Shown here: positions 38,816-46,682 of the stretch, piece by piece
Position numbering within the stretch: the first letter of the stretch is position 1
Layout of the letters: the number at the start of each line of letters is the position of its first letter
Assembly (NCBI GenBank): GCA_951813085.1
Contig: OX638348.1
Span: 2,117,627 to 2,181,626, forward strand
Direction: 5' to 3'
DNA from: an uncultured Opitutaceae bacterium
Lineage (GTDB): Bacteria > Verrucomicrobiota > Verrucomicrobiia > Opitutales > Opitutaceae
DNA: 64,000 nt
The notes under the pieces: model-generated
The model's input: only the letters and a program-made list of their open reading frames with translations
Database searches by the model: none
What the model was told of the DNA's origin: nothing
Translations under genes and position numbers: made by a program

Positions 38816-39253
38816 TTGGAAACAAACGAAAAAGCAGTTCCAAAGTCCCTCACCGCATCCGAACTCTTCGAATTCGCGCTGGCGTGCGTTCTATTGCCTC
38901 TGAGCGTGATCGGCATCCACCTTCTCCCGTTTCGGCTATTAGCAAAGGCATGCCTACTCAAACCGCTATCGTTGGATCCGCCAATTTATCTTGAGCGCTC
39001 AAACGCCCAGCACCCGGTATCGATAGCAGTTAAAAGAGCCGCCCGAAAACTCCCTGGAAGTTATGTATGCTTGCCTCAAGCTCTAGCAGGAAAGCTATTG
39101 CTTCGAATTCAAGGTAAGGAATCAACTCTCGTCCTCGGGGTCAAAATCGACGAACGCAATGCTATGAATGCACATGCTTGGCTCATCTCCGAAAACTCCG
39201 TCCTGCTTGGAGGAAATCAAGGCGAGTTCAAACCCGTAGCCGCATTCAAGTAA
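38816..39253 (+). CDS. Lasso peptide B2 leader peptidase (transglutaminase-like)
   Basis: A 145-residue protein of the PF13471 transglutaminase-like family, the cysteine protease that removes the lasso leader. Catalytic Cys85 is in YVCLPQALAGKLLLR and His120 in NAHAWLIS; the third residue of the triad is not obvious (Glu126 or Asn134 are candidates). A hydrophobic helix at about 21-42 precedes the domain. The start is TTG, and no ATG is available upstream of the in-frame TAG at 38801. The gene lies 10 bases before the ABC exporter. Confidence 0.9.
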   Translation: METNEKAVPKSLTASELFEFALACVLLPLSVIGIHLLPFRLLAKACLLKPLSLDPPIYLERSNAQHPVSIAVKRAARKLPGSYVCLPQALAGKLLLRIQGKESTLVLGVKIDERNAMNAHAWLISENSVLLGGNQGEFKPVAAFK

Positions 39254-39262
39254 TCTACAAAC

Positions 39263-40963
39263 GTGAAAATCGAGTTGCCTACTGCCTTTGTTAAGTGCCT
39301 GGTTCAAAGAACTCGGGGGCGAGCCCTCCTTTCCGCGCTTTTACATCTAGTTTTGAATGGCATTCAAGGAATCGGGCTCCTGAGCATCCTTCCATTGCTC
39401 TATCTGTCCGGATACGGCTACGGAAAAACAACGGATAGCCCGCTTATCGGCATCGCCCAAGCGATCGAAGATCTGGGATTCTCATTCACTCTATCAAATA
39501 TACTACTCGCATTCACAATGGTCATCGTCGCTGGGTCCGCGCTCCGGCGCTATCAGTCCGTCTTTAACGAACGAATACAGCAAAATTTCATTGGTGACCT
39601 CGGTCTGGATCTCGTACACGCTCTAAACGCAGCCCCATGGTCCCTTCTCGCCAAGTCCAGGCATTCACGCATTACGCAGGCGCTCTCCGACGATCTGAAG
39701 CAAATACACATCGCGACCGTACTCAGTTTCCAACTATTTGGCGGATTCTCTTTGCTAGCAATCAACCTCATCGTCGCCTGCTTCATTTCTATAAAGCTCG
39801 TCATCCCCTCAATACTGGCGATGTCCATTATTTGGGCGCTGCTGCGACCATTCCACAAGAAGAGCAATCTGCTGGGTGAGCGACTCCGAACCGCTCGCGA
39901 ACGATTTTTCGATCTACTCGCGACCAATTTGAGTGGTTTGAAACTTATCCGTATCCACTCCAAGGAATCGCTGCAGAATGACCAATTCACTGAGATTCGC
40001 GACGAAACCGTGGATCAAGCCAATCGATTTCGAAAGTCTCACGCCACCGCATTATGGATCTTCGAATCCGGAGCCGCCATCGGACTCGCCGTGTTCATCT
40101 ACGCATCCATTTTCTGGATGGAATTGCCCACCGCGAGCCTGCTGCTCCTCATCTTCATCTACGCCAGATCGCTTCCGCTCTGCTCGCGAGCTCAACAGTC
40201 TTGGCACGCTATTCTCCACGCCATGCCATCCTTTGCAGCCTACCAGAAAATCTGCCAGGATTTCCAGGCGCCTGACGACGCAATGTCATCCCAGTCGACG
40301 GATATCGAGAATTTCTCATTGGCCCAGTCTATCCGCTTCGAGAACGTTTCGTTTTCCTACGGCAATCGCTTGATCTTCGACGAGTCCACCTTCAACATCG
40401 CGGCGAACAAGACAACGGCGTTGATCGGCGAATCCGGCTCAGGCAAGAGTACGCTCGCCGACCTGATCTCCGGACTGATTTCACCCCAGTCGGGGAAAAT
40501 ATACATCGACGAAAAAGAGCTGACACAGGAGAACGCATCCACCTGGCGACGGCAAATCGCCTACATCCCCCAGGAGAACGTCCTCTTTCACACGACGATT
40601 CGAAATAATTTTCTCTGGTCCAATCTCCATGCATCGGATACTGATATCGAATCCGCTCTCGCCACCGCGAACGCCCAATCCATCGTAAAGAACCTTCCAG
40701 AGGGTCTCGACACAATCGTAGGCGAACGCGGTTCTTTGCTATCTGGCGGCGAGCGTCAGCGAATCGCCCTCGCCAGAGCGCTCGTAGCCAAGCCGAAACT
40801 TCTAATCCTAGACGAAGCCACCAATGCCCTTGACATGGAAAATGAGACCCAAGTCAGAAATGCGATCCAATCGCTACAGGGCGAACTCACGGTCCTCGTC
40901 ATTGCCCATGACTCAAATGTTGGATCCATGGCGGATCACATCTACCGAATCGAGCGCAAATAG
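39263..40963 (+). CDS. Lasso peptide ABC exporter (D protein)
   Basis: A 566-residue single-chain ABC exporter: six membrane helices in the first ~310 residues, then an ATPase domain with Walker A GESGSGKST (about 388-396), Q-loop YIPQENVLF, signature LSGGERQR (about 492-499) and Walker B LLILDEATNALD. In lasso clusters this transporter exports the mature peptide and gives self-immunity. The start is GTG. It follows the B2 gene by 10 bases and precedes the kinase by 42. Confidence 0.93.
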   Translation: MKIELPTAFVKCLVQRTRGRALLSALLHLVLNGIQGIGLLSILPLLYLSGYGYGKTTDSPLIGIAQAIEDLGFSFTLSNILLAFTMVIVAGSALRRYQSVFNERIQQNFIGDLGLDLVHALNAAPWSLLAKSRHSRITQALSDDLKQIHIATVLSFQLFGGFSLLAINLIVACFISIKLVIPSILAMSIIWALLRPFHKKSNLLGERLRTARERFFDLLATNLSGLKLIRIHSKESLQNDQFTEIRDETVDQANRFRKSHATALWIFESGAAIGLAVFIYASIFWMELPTASLLLLIFIYARSLPLCSRAQQSWHAILHAMPSFAAYQKICQDFQAPDDAMSSQSTDIENFSLAQSIRFENVSFSYGNRLIFDESTFNIAANKTTALIGESGSGKSTLADLISGLISPQSGKIYIDEKELTQENASTWRRQIAYIPQENVLFHTTIRNNFLWSNLHASDTDIESALATANAQSIVKNLPEGLDTIVGERGSLLSGGERQRIALARALVAKPKLLILDEATNALDMENETQVRNAIQSLQGELTVLVIAHDSNVGSMADHIYRIERK

Positions 40964-41005
40964 GTTGCGCCCGCCTCAATGGATTGCTAGAAAATCGTCT
41001 CTATC

Positions 41006-41896
41006 GTGAAATATGCTTACCACGCATACGGGCTTTGCATCGAAAGCGCCACGCCGCTTCAAACGCTCTCCCGTTACCATCCACAACTGGGCGACCTACC
41101 GAATATCTCGCTAGTCGAAGGACCTATCGAAACGCAATCGACATCGGCAACGACTGAAGTTCCCGTAGTCTTCAAGGCTTCTACAGGTAAATTGTACGCG
41201 GAGGTTCTTGGGGCCGGTCGCTATGAGGTGACCGCTCGCAATATTCGGATTGAACGGGCAGCAAAATGCGACGAGCCCCTTCTGAACACCTTCCTATATG
41301 GCGTTATCCTGGCAACGAGCACCTACTTCAACAACCGCCTTCCCCTGCATGCAAGCACGATCGAATACAATGGAAGCGCGATTGCTTTCTGCGGGGATTC
41401 GGGGTCAGGAAAGTCTACTACCGCAGCAATTTTCGCAAACGCTGGCCATAAGATGATCACCGACGACGTCCTCGCCCTGGCTCAAGCAGCAGAAGGGGAC
41501 TTCCGCTGCTTCCCAGGACCACCGTTTTCAAAGCTCACAGACGTCAGCATGAAAATCACCCAACAGGAAAAAGAAAATGTAGAGTATTCAATAGGCAAAT
41601 ACCACATTCATTCAAAAAACTGGATCTCCGAATCATTTCATTCGCCTTCTTCAATATTCATTATCGAAATCGATCAAGAAATCGATGGATTCACCATAAC
41701 TCCTCTTTCTGGAATCGAGAAAGTTCAAGCGATATTAAGATACTTGTACCGCAATTACTGGATCGATTCGTTTGGTCTAGCGGACGAGATCAATCGCCAA
41801 GTCATGGCGCTTTCTCCTCAAGTTTCCGTATTCAGGCTTCAAATGCCGAAAGAGAAAGTCATAGCTCCCAATTTACTCATGAACCAGATAACCTAA
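41006..41896 (+). CDS. HprK-like kinase of the lasso cluster
   Basis: A 296-residue kinase of the HPr-kinase-related family. The P-loop is CGDSGSGKSTTA (129-140), preceded by PLHASTIEYNGSAIAF and followed by KMITDDVLAL (149-158) with the paired Asp that binds metal and activates the serine. In paeninodin-type clusters such kinases phosphorylate the C-terminal Ser of the precursor or core; the precursor encoded downstream does end in Ser. The start is GTG. A stand-alone role in PTS control is unlikely: it has no HPr partner and sits inside the lasso operon. Confidence 0.88.
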   Translation: MKYAYHAYGLCIESATPLQTLSRYHPQLGDLPNISLVEGPIETQSTSATTEVPVVFKASTGKLYAEVLGAGRYEVTARNIRIERAAKCDEPLLNTFLYGVILATSTYFNNRLPLHASTIEYNGSAIAFCGDSGSGKSTTAAIFANAGHKMITDDVLALAQAAEGDFRCFPGPPFSKLTDVSMKITQQEKENVEYSIGKYHIHSKNWISESFHSPSSIFIIEIDQEIDGFTITPLSGIEKVQAILRYLYRNYWIDSFGLADEINRQVMALSPQVSVFRLQMPKEKVIAPNLLMNQIT

Positions 41897-41919
41897 CGCC
41901 TAGAACAAGTATCTACTTT

Positions 41920-43824
41920 ATGAGCGCGATTTGCGGAGTTTTCAGTAAGCGATCAGGCCCAGAGGAAAGAGAGGAAGCTATTTCTCGGATGACTGAGAGC
42001 ATGAAGCTTATCGGTCCAGACAGCCTCAATATTTCAAAGTTCGACGGCGTTACCTTGGCTCATCAAGCGCTTTTGGTCACCCCTGAAGAATATTCCAACA
42101 CGCAACCGATCACTCTTTCTGATGAAGGGCTATCAATCGTATTCGACGGACGGATATACAATCGAAACGAACTACTTGCAGCCCTTAAACGCAAACCTCC
42201 CCTCAACTCTCCTGACGCACTGCTAACGCTATTTCTTTACGAACAATTTGGAACTGCGGGATTTTCGAAGATCAATGGAGAATTCGCAGCGTGCATATTC
42301 AATCATCGTAGAAGTGAAATGCTTCTCATTCGAGATCCTATTGGTCTCCGAACCCTGTACTATACAGAAACGATCTACTATTTCGCATTTGCTACCTCTC
42401 CTGATGCTATCGCCACATTGCCCAATTTAGATAGATCATTCGATGCTGAAGGAATCGCCTCCGAGATTCTTCTCACTCAAGATATTCGCCATGGGAAATC
42501 GATTCGCAAGTCGATCTCAAGTGCACCGTCTGCCCATATCGTTCGATACAGCGACCGTGAAATATCCATTGATCGCTACTACCAGTTCTCGAATAGGCTT
42601 GGGACAGGAAACTACTCAGAATCGGAATCGGTTGAAGGCCTTCGCTATCATCTGACTCGTTCCGTAGCGGAACGTTTGCGAGGAATTGCCTGCTCCGGCT
42701 CGACCCTAAGCGGCGGAATCGACTCTTCCGGCGTGTCTTCGATTGCGGCAAAGTACATGGAGTCCCAACAAGCTACGCTTCATTTGCTATCAGCAACTCC
42801 AAGTCGTATATCGAGCGACCTCGCACAAGAAGAAATTGGCCACATGAAAACGGTCGCCAGAGAATTCCCAGAGGCGCCCCACCATATGATCGCGTCCGAC
42901 GAGACAGGTCCGTTTACACACCTCAAACGCCATGTTATGGACGAGGACATTCCACTAGGAGCCTTTCATCACGTACTCGATTCTTTAGCAACAAAGGCCT
43001 CTCAATTAGGAGCTCATACATTGCTATCGGGCATTGGGGGAGACATGATTCCTTCACTTAAAGGACAAGGTCTGTTCCTCAATCAGTTTACCTCATTCGA
43101 CCTATTCAGGAATGGGATACATCTAAAAAACAGCCTCGCACGAAATAGAGGGCTTGGGCGATTTTTACTACGCGAGATCGCTCTCCCAATTCTTCCCGAA
43201 ATTTTTAGTAATCAGGTCAGCAAAGAAAAGCGAATTGCTCAAAGCATAAGGCAATCGATATTAAATAAGGAATTCCTTAGGGAGATTGAGTTCGAAACAA
43301 GACTCAATGATTCAAATGCGATTCGATTTCGAACATTTCGAAACGAACTAACTAAGGCAGCAGCTGTATTGGATTCTGGATATCTTTCCCATGTACCTCA
43401 TCAATGGAACCGTAGATCGGGAACCGAACTTCTCTATCCGCTTATGGATCTCCAATTGATCGACTTCTGCCTAAGTCTACCCGGGCGGCACTTCAACATC
43501 GGGAGCAGCCCTCGCGGACTGTATCGAGAAGCGACGAAAGGGATAATTCCAGATTCCGTCCGAACTCGGACCACGAAGGGCGCATTCATTCCTCAATTCC
43601 ATGCCTCATTTAGAAATGAGAGGACCATGGTAGAGGAGTTACTAAAAGAAATCGGGCCACATCATGAGATCTGGAACTACGCTGACTTAGGGAATTTTAA
43701 CGCCCTTTTGACAAAGGCATTCGATGATGTAAACGACTATCAATTAGGTAGTTGGAATACATCGATACAAACGCATCTATTTCCACCTATAGCTTACGCT
43801 CTATTGCTCTCGATGAAAACGTAA
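41920..43824 (+). CDS. Lasso cyclase (asparagine-synthetase-like, C protein)
   Basis: A 634-residue homologue of asparagine synthetase B that closes the isopeptide ring by adenylating an Asp or Glu side chain. The N-terminal domain is glutaminase-like but the Cys is at position 5 (MSAICGVF), not directly after Met, so glutaminase activity is unlikely, as for lasso cyclases. The synthetase domain has the pyrophosphate loop LSGGIDSSGVSS (Ser264 to Ser269 region) and LLSGIGGDM. Length fits known lasso cyclases. It is followed after 41 bases by the precursor gene. Confidence 0.93.
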   Translation: MSAICGVFSKRSGPEEREEAISRMTESMKLIGPDSLNISKFDGVTLAHQALLVTPEEYSNTQPITLSDEGLSIVFDGRIYNRNELLAALKRKPPLNSPDALLTLFLYEQFGTAGFSKINGEFAACIFNHRRSEMLLIRDPIGLRTLYYTETIYYFAFATSPDAIATLPNLDRSFDAEGIASEILLTQDIRHGKSIRKSISSAPSAHIVRYSDREISIDRYYQFSNRLGTGNYSESESVEGLRYHLTRSVAERLRGIACSGSTLSGGIDSSGVSSIAAKYMESQQATLHLLSATPSRISSDLAQEEIGHMKTVAREFPEAPHHMIASDETGPFTHLKRHVMDEDIPLGAFHHVLDSLATKASQLGAHTLLSGIGGDMIPSLKGQGLFLNQFTSFDLFRNGIHLKNSLARNRGLGRFLLREIALPILPEIFSNQVSKEKRIAQSIRQSILNKEFLREIEFETRLNDSNAIRFRTFRNELTKAAAVLDSGYLSHVPHQWNRRSGTELLYPLMDLQLIDFCLSLPGRHFNIGSSPRGLYREATKGIIPDSVRTRTTKGAFIPQFHASFRNERTMVEELLKEIGPHHEIWNYADLGNFNALLTKAFDDVNDYQLGSWNTSIQTHLFPPIAYALLLSMKT

Positions 43825-43865
43825 TTTTCTTGCCAATACGGCGATATCATGGAAAAAGCGATAGC

Positions 43866-43979
43866 ATGGAAAAACAGCACTGGGAATCTCCCAAATCGAC
43901 CGAACTTGATGTGAGATCCACAGAGAACGACATAGGGATCGGTGGAGATTGCGCAGGGGGAGGCTTCGGCGCTAGCTAA
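43866..43979 (+). CDS. Predicted lasso peptide precursor (A gene)
   Basis: A 37-residue ORF directly after the cyclase gene. The leader starts MEKQHWESPKSTELDVRSTE and shows the landmarks of paeninodin-type leaders: Trp6, Pro9, Leu14-Asp15-Val16 and Thr19 at the penultimate position. The predicted core after Glu20 is NDIGIGGDCAGGGFGAS, with Asp8 as ring-closing acid to the Asn1 amine (8-residue ring), a Gly-rich 9-residue tail with one Cys and Phe14, and a C-terminal Ser that could be phosphorylated by the kinase. An upstream in-frame start (43752) would overlap the cyclase and is less likely. The ribosome binding site is weak (GGAAAAAG 8 bases upstream). Confidence 0.8.
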   Translation: MEKQHWESPKSTELDVRSTENDIGIGGDCAGGGFGAS

Positions 43980-44012
43980 TTCCCAAAAAGGGCAAATATA
44001 GCAACTGAAAGA

Positions 44013-44036
44013 GCCTCAAGAGAAATCTCTTGAGGC
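44013..44036. terminator. Terminator hairpin between lasso operon and VPDSG-CTERM gene
   Basis: GCCTCAAGAG-AAAT-CTCTTGAGGC, a perfect 10-bp stem between converging genes. A T-rich stretch follows only on the minus strand (TCTTTC), so it best serves the VPDSG-CTERM gene, but it also bounds the lasso operon. Confidence 0.75.
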
Positions 44037-44071
44037 CCATTCCCGTTGCGTAGAAAGTATTGTTATTTTGA

Positions 44072-44704
44072 CTAGCGGTTGATGAACTTTCGTCTCAACC
44101 CAACGAGAGTCACTAGGGCGATTCCGAGGAGGTCGGCACTTGCTCCCGCGTCTGGAACCGATTGGGTGTTGACTGCCAACGATGCCGCTTGAAGGGGGGC
44201 AGGCTCAGCGCCGTCTCCCGCTTCGACGTACAAGCTCCAATTGAGCTTACCGGTTTCAACGAGATTCATGAGCAGCGATCCGGTTATACTCGGCCCAGCA
44301 AAATAAAAATCGTAAACGAATGAACCGGCCATGAGACCGCCAATCGCCGAATAATCGCTCACGCCATTGGGTTGGTCAAATTCACCGAATTTCAAATCGA
44401 TCAATTGACCACCAACTACAAAGAGTACTTCAACTTCGGTAATCGTCTCTGTCAACGGATCGTAGCCCATATTGTCGAAGTTATCGAGCGGTGTGTTATC
44501 GGAGGGCGAATTATCCGAAGACACGTCAAGAACACCCGTGAGTGGCTCGACGCTATCACCATAGACAGGAATCATGAAAGGGTCGTCTGCCCAGTATTCC
44601 TGGTCTACATACTTCGCAGTTTTATACAGATATACCGCCATGGCAGATTGGCTTATAATCGCCCCAACTACCACGAGTCCTAGAATTTTTGTGAATGTTT
44701 TCAT
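44072..44704 (-). CDS. VPDSG-CTERM-type sorted surface protein
   Basis: A 210-residue exported protein. Signal peptide 1 to about 23 (SAMA), a beta-rich acidic middle part, and a C-terminal tripartite sorting signal: VPDAGAS, a hydrophobic segment (LLGIALVTLVG) and a basic end (LRRKFINR). This is a variant of the VPDSG-CTERM signal (PEP-CTERM class) found in Verrucomicrobiota and processed by an exosortase system, not seen in this window. The function of the mature part is unknown. It converges with the lasso operon. Confidence 0.85.
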   Translation of the reverse strand: MKTFTKILGLVVVGAIISQSAMAVYLYKTAKYVDQEYWADDPFMIPVYGDSVEPLTGVLDVSSDNSPSDNTPLDNFDNMGYDPLTETITEVEVLFVVGGQLIDLKFGEFDQPNGVSDYSAIGGLMAGSFVYDFYFAGPSITGSLLMNLVETGKLNWSLYVEAGDGAEPAPLQAASLAVNTQSVPDAGASADLLGIALVTLVGLRRKFINR

Positions 44705-44954
44705 ACGGCAAAAAGGTTAAATTTTTCTCCCTGTTTTTGTTTTCTGAGCCTCTAATATCCCATTAATTTTGTCCTCCGACAAGGGTTCCACCGTCAAAAC
44801 CAGCTCTACCAGCAAATCCCCTATTAGGCGTCTCAGGGCAGACAGAGGAGGTCCCCTAGGGGCTCGTAGCATCCTCACTCTATGGAGGGTCGAAACGCCC
44901 CGATAGCTCGTTAAAAAATAGTCAGGAAACCGCCAAAAATCGGCTTCAATCGAT
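44705..44954. other. 250-bp non-coding interval
   Basis: No credible ORF. It contains the palindrome CCCCTAGGGG (near 44852-44862) of unknown meaning, and must hold the promoter of the VPDSG-CTERM gene at its left end. Confidence 0.4.
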
Positions 44955-45350
44955 CTATCGCGACTGGATGCGGATTTTACTCAGTCCGTTCAGGCGGCAG
45001 GCATCCATCACCTCGGTGACGGTTTGCAGGGGCGTCGTATTGTGCGCCTTCAGGAGCACAGGGATATCATTGGATATCTCGGATAGCCGCGAAAGCACTG
45101 CTTGCAGCTCTGCCATAGGCACTTGCTGGTTTTCCAAGAAAATCCTCCCCTCTTTGTCCACTCCAATCAAAATTCGGTCCGGAAAATCATTTCTCCCTGC
45201 GGACTCAATCTTGGGCAAAGTCAGATTCAAGGTAGTCATCTCCTTGAATTGCATGCTGACGAGGAAAAAGAATATCAATATCGTCAATACATCCATCAAA
45301 GGGATGATATTGATATTCGCTTTGCTTCGCCTTCGAGCAAGCAAGCTCAT
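44955..45350 (-). CDS. ExbD/TolR-family biopolymer transport protein
   Basis: A 131-residue inner-membrane protein with the family architecture: basic N-terminus, one membrane helix containing the proton-relay Asp (PLMDVLTILIFFFLV), and a periplasmic domain ending with VTEVMDACRLNGLSKIRI. It works with ExbB/TolQ to couple the proton motive force to TonB-like or Tol-like partners. Its start overlaps the ExbB stop by 4 bases. No TonB or TolA gene is adjacent. Confidence 0.93.
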   Translation of the reverse strand: MSLLARRRSKANINIIPLMDVLTILIFFFLVSMQFKEMTTLNLTLPKIESAGRNDFPDRILIGVDKEGRIFLENQQVPMAELQAVLSRLSEISNDIPVLLKAHNTTPLQTVTEVMDACRLNGLSKIRIQSR

Positions 45351-45904
45351 GCGTCCTTGGATCCCATCTGCTCGAGCAATGATTCGAACTCAACCGCATA
45401 GGTTTCCACACGACGCTGCAAGTAGCTGTTTGCGACCAGGCAGGGAATGGCGACTGCCAAACCGATCACCGTAGTCGTCAGCGCCAACGCGATTCCTTGA
45501 GTAAAGGCCGAGGGATCAGGCATGCCGGTTTCCATGGAGACGTTCCCGAACACTTGAACCAAACCCGTTACCGTCCCAAGCAATCCTAGCAAAGGAGCAG
45601 CCCCAATGATGACCTCCAAAAATACCAGCCCCCGCTCCATTCGGTTTACCTCGAGCCGCGCATACGCCTTGACCGCTCCATCATCTTCAGAGTGGCGCTT
45701 CCAGTAGGCGACGACGCGTCCAAGCGACGAACGTCCACCTCCATCGGTCGGGCTTCCCTCGACCACGCCTTCTACCAAGTGCGGCGGTATGATCGCCGCT
45801 CGCCGCAAGGCGAACATCCTCTCGAATATGATGAAGCATCCCACAACGGAACACAGCATGAGAGGGTATACGAATACGCCTGCTCCTTTTAGTATCTCTA
45901 GCAT
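45347..45904 (-). CDS. MotA/TolQ/ExbB proton channel family protein
   Basis: A 185-residue inner-membrane channel subunit: N-terminal helix (GVFVYPLMLCSVVGCFIIFERMFALRR), then the two conserved helices GLVFLEVIIGAAPLLGLLGTVTGLVQVF and ALTTTVIGLAVAIPCLVANSYL. It forms the motor with the ExbD protein encoded immediately downstream. Length is on the short side but complete. Confidence 0.93.
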   Translation of the reverse strand: MLEILKGAGVFVYPLMLCSVVGCFIIFERMFALRRAAIIPPHLVEGVVEGSPTDGGGRSSLGRVVAYWKRHSEDDGAVKAYARLEVNRMERGLVFLEVIIGAAPLLGLLGTVTGLVQVFGNVSMETGMPDPSAFTQGIALALTTTVIGLAVAIPCLVANSYLQRRVETYAVEFESLLEQMGSKDA

Positions 45905-46061
45905 GACTTCAATTCTGGTTCGGGGTAGAACATGAAACGATTAAGGGACCCATATTATCAAATCTTGTTCAAATGCAAGATCCGCCTCTCATGGGGCTCG
46001 CCTCGAGTTGACCCGATATGGGAGAGAGCGCCTTAACACAACGTCTCGCCTTTGATAATCG

Positions 46062-46664
46062 TTACTTCGACATATAGCTTAGACGACCTGCAACGGCCGC
46101 AATCTCGGAGGAGGCTTCATTCAATTCACCTATCATATCCCATTTGCCTTCACAAAGCGCTTTTCGGGCAGTCTCGCGTACCGTCGCCTCCACGGACTGA
46201 TCGCCAAATCGGATGCGTTCGTTAGCTACATCAAGCGTAATCTCGATGCTTGGATCCGCCTCGATCGCCGCAGCGATCGACTGAATGTCCTCCTTAGACG
46301 CGCAGAAGCAGGGAATCCCTAGCGTGGTGCTATTTCCAAAAAATATCTCTGCGTAGCTTTCAGCAACCAGGCCCCGGAAGCCATAGCGGTAGAGCGCCTG
46401 CGGGGCATGCTCCCGAGAACTGCCGCAACCGAAGTTCTCGCCGGAGAACAATAAGTTCGCTCCTTTGAATCGCTCGTCGTTGAGCGGATGCTCCTTATCC
46501 GAGCCGTCTTCGTGCTTGCGAACGTCATAAAAAAGATACTCGCCCAATCCATCGAACGTTACGCATTTCATGAACCGCGCCGGGATAATCCGATCGGTAT
46601 CAATTTCGTCACCGGGAACGAATACGCCATTTCCACTTACTTCTGTGATTTTTTCTAATGCCAT
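46062..46664 (-). CDS. leuD: 3-isopropylmalate dehydratase, small subunit
   Basis: A 200-residue LeuD with the swivel-domain features: DTDRIIPARFMK, the GENFGCGSSREHAPQAL loop that contributes the active-site Ser and Arg, and GLVAESYAEIFFGNS. With LeuC it isomerises 2- to 3-isopropylmalate in leucine synthesis. It lies 18 bases downstream of leuC. Confidence 0.95.
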   Translation of the reverse strand: MALEKITEVSGNGVFVPGDEIDTDRIIPARFMKCVTFDGLGEYLFYDVRKHEDGSDKEHPLNDERFKGANLLFSGENFGCGSSREHAPQALYRYGFRGLVAESYAEIFFGNSTTLGIPCFCASKEDIQSIAAAIEADPSIEITLDVANERIRFGDQSVEATVRETARKALCEGKWDMIGELNEASSEIAAVAGRLSYMSK

Positions 46665-46682
46665 TTTACTGTCTCCTCTTTC

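Noticed and set aside
38554-38994. 146-codon ORF across the lasso divergent region
   Set aside because: It runs antisense to PqqD and through the B2 start in another frame, with Ser/Arg-rich random composition; it is a shadow.
43752-43865. Longer N-terminus for the precursor
   Set aside because: It would overlap the cyclase gene out of frame and add a non-leader-like segment; the ATG at 43866 fits the usual leader length.
43849-43914. Alternative 21-codon ORF as lasso precursor (starting MEKAIAWKN)
   Set aside because: It lacks the Pro/Leu-Asp-Val/Thr leader pattern and any Asp or Glu at ring positions; the overlapping ORF at 43866 has all of them.
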